Origin: Anticarsia gemmatalis
Lineage: Eukaryota; Arthropoda; Insecta; Lepidoptera; Erebidae
NCBI RefSeq assembly: GCF_050436995.1
Contig: NC_134770.1
Coordinates: 5,652,501 to 5,716,500 of the forward strand
Direction of reading: 5' to 3'
Length of the DNA: 64,000 bases
This document shows positions 58,993-64,000 of this stretch, one piece after another. Each line of letters opens with the position of its first letter. Within the stretch, counting starts at the first letter, position 1. The translations under genes were made by a program, and so were the position numbers. Below the pieces are notes generated by a model that saw only the letters and a list, made by a program, of their open reading frames with translations, did not search any database and was not told the DNA's origin.

Positions 58993-59084
58993 AATGGGTT
59001 TGATTGTTCGTTACAGTGAACCTTAAAAGGCTCTAACTTGCGTAATTGCGTAGTACTCGTAAACGGCGGCTGCGGTCCTGAATG

Positions 59085-59283
59085 TCAAGATATATGGATG
59101 AGAACGAGGCAAGGGAAGTTTGTAAGGATCGTGCCAAGTGCCTTCGTGCTTCGGAGGGCACGTAAAAAGTTGGTCCCGGTTGTTGTCTAGTAAGATAACA
59201 TTGATTAAGCCATGTCAAAGGCCTTCGGGTGGCTTGAACAACTTTGATACTAGGTTGACCACTAACCATACTATAAGAAGAAG
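59085..59283 (+). mobile_element. LINE fragment joined to 5S-like SINE family A body
   Basis: Codons MDENEAREVCKDRAK (59090-59135) run directly into CTTCGTGCTTCGGAGGGCAC, GTAAAAAGTTGGTCCCGGTT and GGTTGACCACTAACCATAC, ending in AAGAAGAAG. The SINE head is replaced by the LINE-like piece, as if template switching had occurred. Confidence 0.6.
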
Positions 59284-60258
59284 AAGTGGCTCCCTTTGGA
59301 AGAGACCCCTATGGTAAGTCTTATTTATGTCTTGATATTTGCTTAAAACGTTATAACGGACCGAGCAGAAATTATTTGAGAAACTCTTTCGTTCGAGTTG
59401 CCAGTCCACACTATACGAATTTGTGCTCGCCTTGTGCTCCGCTCGTTCTCGGCTTCTCCTGTGTATCTACCTTTAGAAAAATAACGAAATATACTCGTTT
59501 TGTCGCAGTTTTATAATGAACGTGAAATATTACGAAACGTCCCGTATGTGAGTCGTAGCATGAATTTAGTTTTTCCGCTGTCACAGTTTTGTTCGTAAAA
59601 ATGTTAAAGGCAACATAGGATGTTTACTTTTTCTTTTCGCTTGAGTTATTAAAAATATTTATTTTTATGTCACGCTCTTCGTTTTTTCGTTTTAATAGTT
59701 GAAAGTGGAGTGAAAATATCTATCTAGGAAATAATGTACTTTCCTCGCATTGTTGAATATTTAAACTTATTAAGCCTCATTTACTATAGATACGAACAAA
59801 CTTACATATTTGTCTTACTAATATGGAGACAAGCCATTTTCCGAAAGTAGGTACTACATTATTATAAACGCCAATGTCTGTAACGCTTTATCTAGAAACT
59901 TCAACTAATTATCATGCTAAGCAAAAGAATAGCTGAATTTTCTATTTTCTAAAGACATTTTTTATTTGACCCAAATTACACGTAAGCACGTCTTTTCCAA
60001 ACATTTTCCTTAATTAACTACTTTAAAACATACATGCTTCGTTATGTTTAAAAATAAGCTCATTATATCACAGTAACACGAGCTACTTTCACCCTATGTT
60101 TACTACTTTAAGTTTTAAAGGATACTTATGACGATATTCTTAACGTCTCGTCGCTAAGGTTATAATAAATTTGCGACTATCATATTAAATTTTCAAGTTT
60201 AGGGTAAAGTTTTAAATTGCTGATGTTTGAATAACACAACGTCACAAAAAATGTACTC

Positions 60259-60430
60259 ATGTCCTAATATATATAACTTAAAGGTGACTGACTGACATAG
60301 TGATTTATCAACGCACAGTCCAAACCACTGGACTTATCGGGCTGAAGTTTGGCATGCAAGTAGATGTTATGATGTAGACATCTTCTAAGAAAGAATTTTG
60401 ATGATAAATGATATTCTATGAGACCATAGC
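60259..60430 (+). mobile_element. 5' portion of a dispersed lepidopteran repeat (Helitron-like)
   Basis: ATATAACTTAAAGGTGACTG, GACTGACATAGTGATTTATC, AACGCACAGTCCAAACCACT and GGGCTGAAGTTTGGCATGCA are the start of a repeat I recognise from moth genomes. The 3' end is not visible. Confidence 0.45.
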
Positions 60431-60844
60431 TGTAAGTACAAACATATTTACTCTTTCACTATAAAAAAGGTTTTAAGGCTGTCTCTTTGTTATTGATATT
60501 GCCACTTTTACAATTCAAATAGAGTCAGTAACAAACAAACAAACAATTGGACAACATGCCAAACGAGTTTAGTTTTAACAATTTGTTTGCAGTACCCTAA
60601 AAAAACTGTCACAATGGTCCTATCTACTGCTCTGTACGGCTAGACGCGTTGAATTTGAAGGCTGCTTAGGGCTGCCACGTGATAAAATTTGAGCTATTTA
60701 ATTTTACGATAGAATAAATATACTAATTCCGTTTTCGAACGATTCTGGGTCAAAAAAGATAATGTCAATAAAACTAGCCAACTTAATAGGATTTGTAATA
60801 TTGAGTATGTATTACAGTAATATAACGTACACTTTTTCTTAGCT

Positions 60845-61000
60845 CTTTCTTATCGAGTATTGACGATCGCCTAGCTATCGAAAAATTTTGTATGTAATCT
60901 GATCAGCGCCCCTGGCGGACGTCGTAGAAACTATTTAGGCAGTACATTTTAAATGTCGAACTCTCGATACTCGGAGGTGCCAATTGTAAAGAATCACGCT
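60845..61000. mobile_element. Palindromic MITE (family M2)
   Basis: CTCTTTCTTATCGAGTATTG to GTGCCAATTGTAAAGAATCA, with CTGATCAGCGCCCCTGGCGG in the core. Ends are diverged. Confidence 0.62.
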
Positions 61001-64000
61001 ACTTTACTCTAGTTAGTAGAGTCTAGTTAGTTTTACTCTAGTTTCTTTTCGTTTTTATCCAGATATTGAAGGTTGCGACTAAACTTTCCTACCTCTAGGC
61101 TAAATAACTGGGAGTTTTGAAAAGGAAATTCTTTTTTGGAAGCATTCGTACAAGAGACCTCTGCGCTGCAGTCGCTCACAATACCGATGCGCCACCGGCA
61201 GTAAACAACAAACTAAACCGAGCTCGAAATTCCAAATCAGCTTATTCTCATGTAACAAGCTGGTAGCCCTACACCGACCCAATTCCATTCCCCGCTTTAC
61301 ACATCCTCACAGCAATATCTCGATTTTTTGGGACGTAGATATAAAATTTTAACGAATATTCGCTGAAAAACAAACAGTGTCGCATAGTGTAGTGAATACA
61401 CGGTGCTTTGCTTTAATACCTATTGTTTTTATCACAGTTTCATATGTATTTATGATGCTTTTGCAAGTTTCAAAAGGGTACGTAAGGAAATACATCAACG
61501 TTTTAGTAACGACGCTTGTTATGTGTCAGCTCTAATTGTAAAATTCATAACTGTCCTTTTTGTTTTGCCGTTTTCGAGTAACAGTAGAATAAAAATTGTA
61601 AAAGTCCTTTTGGCTTTGTCGTTGTTGGGTAAAATTAGAAGCTTGTTTTGACTCGAAAACGTGACAGAATAAGCTACGGGCACTGATTAACCTAATTGCT
61701 AAAATTTGGTCACAATGCTTCTGTTTCCTTATGCATTTTAGGAAATAAATAGCTAATAGCAATAGCCAGGGACATATTCCATCACTCTCCCATTTTCTGC
61801 AGAATATTTGCCGATGAAACGTATCAGAAAGTAACATAATAATACATTTCTTTTACATTACTTCATAAAACTTAGACCAAGATATCTCTCAAAATCTTTT
61901 AAGAATAGATTTAAAAACTTTAAACTAAGGCCATCAAAGCCTTCCTTACATAAAGCCATTGAGCGACTTCATCGAAGAGTTAAGGCTCTATATCAGATCT
62001 TTAGTCATAAACTGCTAAGAAGCCTTATAGTTGGGCAACTCTAAGTGCGGGGGGTCTTTGCTTGAACTGTTCTAACTTGTTCGCCTCCCTTAATGTTCAG
62101 TGGAGTAATCCTGCTGCAAGTGTAGTGTAAACTTGCCACTTAGATACTATGACATATAGTAGGATATGTTTTGTGAAAAATAAGTTATATGCATGGACTG
62201 TGCATGGGATGTAAAAGTGTCCGAAAGCTGTATTGTTAATTTCCCAGTTTCAGAATAAACTGCAAGTTTTAAGCAGCTATTCAATTTATTTGAAAATATT
62301 ATGCAAGAATGATAACAGAAATGTTTTAGCTTTAATGGTTAATATGCAACCTTAATGTTGCATATTAACCATTGTGACTTTAGCATTTTACTGTCGGTAT
62401 TCTTTATCAGTCGTATGAAACTGGATTTTACAGCGTTCGGTTCTATATTCGTTTTTTAGACTAAAAAATTGATAAACAGTAGGTTTAGTGTCAAATAGTA
62501 AACGCTCAAGGGCCAAAGTTGTTTCAACCACATTGCGTAATAAGATATTCGTGTACTTGGAATAATATTCTATATATCTTAATGTAGGTAATCCCAGATA
62601 TCTTAGAAATCAAATTACTCCTACTTTACTATCTTAGCACTCACAGAGAAATAAGTAAAAAGTACTATATGAGATTGTCACCTCGTAAGTAATCTGTTTT
62701 TGTATGAAAGCGCGAAAAACAAACAAAATATAATTTCTCTTCGCTTCTAATGTTACGGCGGATTGGCTTACGGCGGCCATTTTGTTTTCTCCTAATGGTG
62801 TTTTTTCTTTTACGTATTTTTAGGAAAAATGTAAACAAGTTTTTTGGAAAGCAAATAAATATCTTCGCGAAACATCGAATATATCATTTTATTACACTTG
62901 TTTGGGTATAATTAACTTAGGTATAGTTGGCAGCAAAAACCGTCAATATTTTATTTGAGCATCTATTTTGCAAGAAAAATAAAAGACGTATTCATAAAGA
63001 CTCAAGTTGCGAACGTAAGGGTTAATAACTTTTAAACGCATTTTGCAAAACTGTAGATCCTTTTAACCAGAAAACGACTGACAAGCGAAAAATCTCCGAA
63101 TAATAGAAGTGTAACCTAAGGAACAGGAACTAAAGTAAGCCGTACATTTTCATCCTATTTAAGACCCGTTGCGTTACTTGTTTTTATTTTTAGAAATGCT
63201 TAATTACGTTACCAATTATTAACTACCTTTTCAAAAGGATGAATATACGATAGTTTTAAAACCCAGATTACTTTTCTAATTTTCTTAAATTACCTGCCAT
63301 TTTTCAATTAGCTGTCATCTTAAGGTGTTTCGCAAGCATTTCAAGTATCTGGAAGCGTAACAAGTAAGTCATAATGTTGTAATATCGACGCTGGCCGCGT
63401 AAACTGTTTACTGTAATCTGTGGTCATTAGACGCGGTTTCTATTAACAGGGCTGCCACAACCTTGACAATGATTAGAGGGCAAGTAGAAATTAATGTAGA
63501 GAAAAAGTCGGTGTGTATTTACATATTGTTTTGTAAATTACACGTTTATTGACTAATGTTCGAAACAAGAGGGTTTAAATTTGGTATACTTATGTTCGAA
63601 ACAAGAAGGTTTGAATTCGGTGTAATAATAATAAGGTAGATTTTGAAAACATTGTTCAAAGTATTTTAATTTGGCAGTAGTGCCAAAATAAACACTTTTG
63701 TATTTCATTTTTTATTTTGAATGTTTGGATCCTCAAAAGCATTAACAATTGCCTGACTATCTGCGTCCTAGTTATTTCTTATGCATACAGAAATTCTATC
63801 TTTAACTAGGCGACAGTGTTGCAAAAATATTTTTTCCTGTATCGTATAAAGTAGAGACAAAGAAAAGTCTATATCCTGATTTTCTTCGGCAGAGAAACCA
63901 AAGTATTTAATTAACGCTGTCCGACCGAGTAGCATATATGTATGTTCATGTAACCAGTTTCATTGGGATGTGACATGCATATTAATAGCAAGTAAAAAGA
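61001..64000. other. AT-rich tract to the right edge
   Basis: A weak tRNA-like SINE head may lie at 61150-61200 (minus), and a hairpin at 62334-62373. No genes are supported. Confidence 0.45.
62334..62373. repeat. Perfect 17-bp-arm hairpin
   Basis: Arms AATGGTTAATATGCAAC and GTTGCATATTAACCATT are separated by CTTAAT. Confidence 0.9.

Noticed and set aside
61532..61837. Overlapping 82- and 101-codon frames
   Set aside because: Low-complexity, antisense to each other and without motifs.

Overview
The window reads as a stretch of a large, AT-rich, repeat-loaded insect genome, most likely Lepidoptera (moth or butterfly). The evidence is the only clear host gene, an insect-type sex peptide/myoinhibitory peptide receptor, together with a repeat population I recognise from lepidopteran DNA: tRNA-headed SINEs, Helitron-like elements ending in GGGTCAGCTAG, LINE tails with ATC or AATA runs, and short palindromic MITEs. 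No prokaryotic gene structure is present, and most open frames over 60 codons are chance frames or lie in repeats.

Host gene (about 1-8182, minus strand). Two coding exons of a class A GPCR are present. The first (8132-7900, with a 5' UTR piece up to the acceptor at 8183-8184) encodes a glycosylation-rich extracellular N-terminus. The second (6314-6077) encodes TM1, TM2 and the start of TM3. The exons join in frame (phase 2, through a GGA codon) to give residues 1-157. The rest of the receptor (TM3-TM7) must lie beyond the left edge, behind an intron of at least 6 kb. Everything right of 8183 is intron or upstream DNA in which I find no supportable host coding sequence.

Mobile DNA. (i) 4326-5088: an internally deleted Jockey-type LINE that keeps the ORF1/ORF2 junction, inserted with a target duplication into the middle of an older palindrome. 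(ii) 50078-51506: a Helitron-like element whose 5' end is duplicated in tandem (251-bp period). (iii) About eight shorter Helitron-like copies. (iv) Two MITE families, one with about ten copies, one of which carries a 215-bp mariner MITE. (v) A 562-bp Tc1/mariner-like element at 48853-49414. (vi) At least three SINE groups: tRNA-headed SINEs of several kinds and two families whose heads resemble 5S rRNA. Families with different heads seem to share a central hairpin core.

Best candidate for something not well described: 54458-55850, a 1.39-kb element with two apparently identical 277-bp inverted arms enclosing a broken reading frame of an uncharacterised, transposon-like protein family. The frame runs into the arms at both ends and has one frameshift, which suggests either a captured gene piece or a degenerate member of a little-studied transposon group.

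The remaining tracts (about 28.0-29.3, 29.6-31.4, 36.5-39.2, 40.0-46.0, 56.3-58.0 and 61.0-64.0 kb) are AT-rich with few recognisable features.
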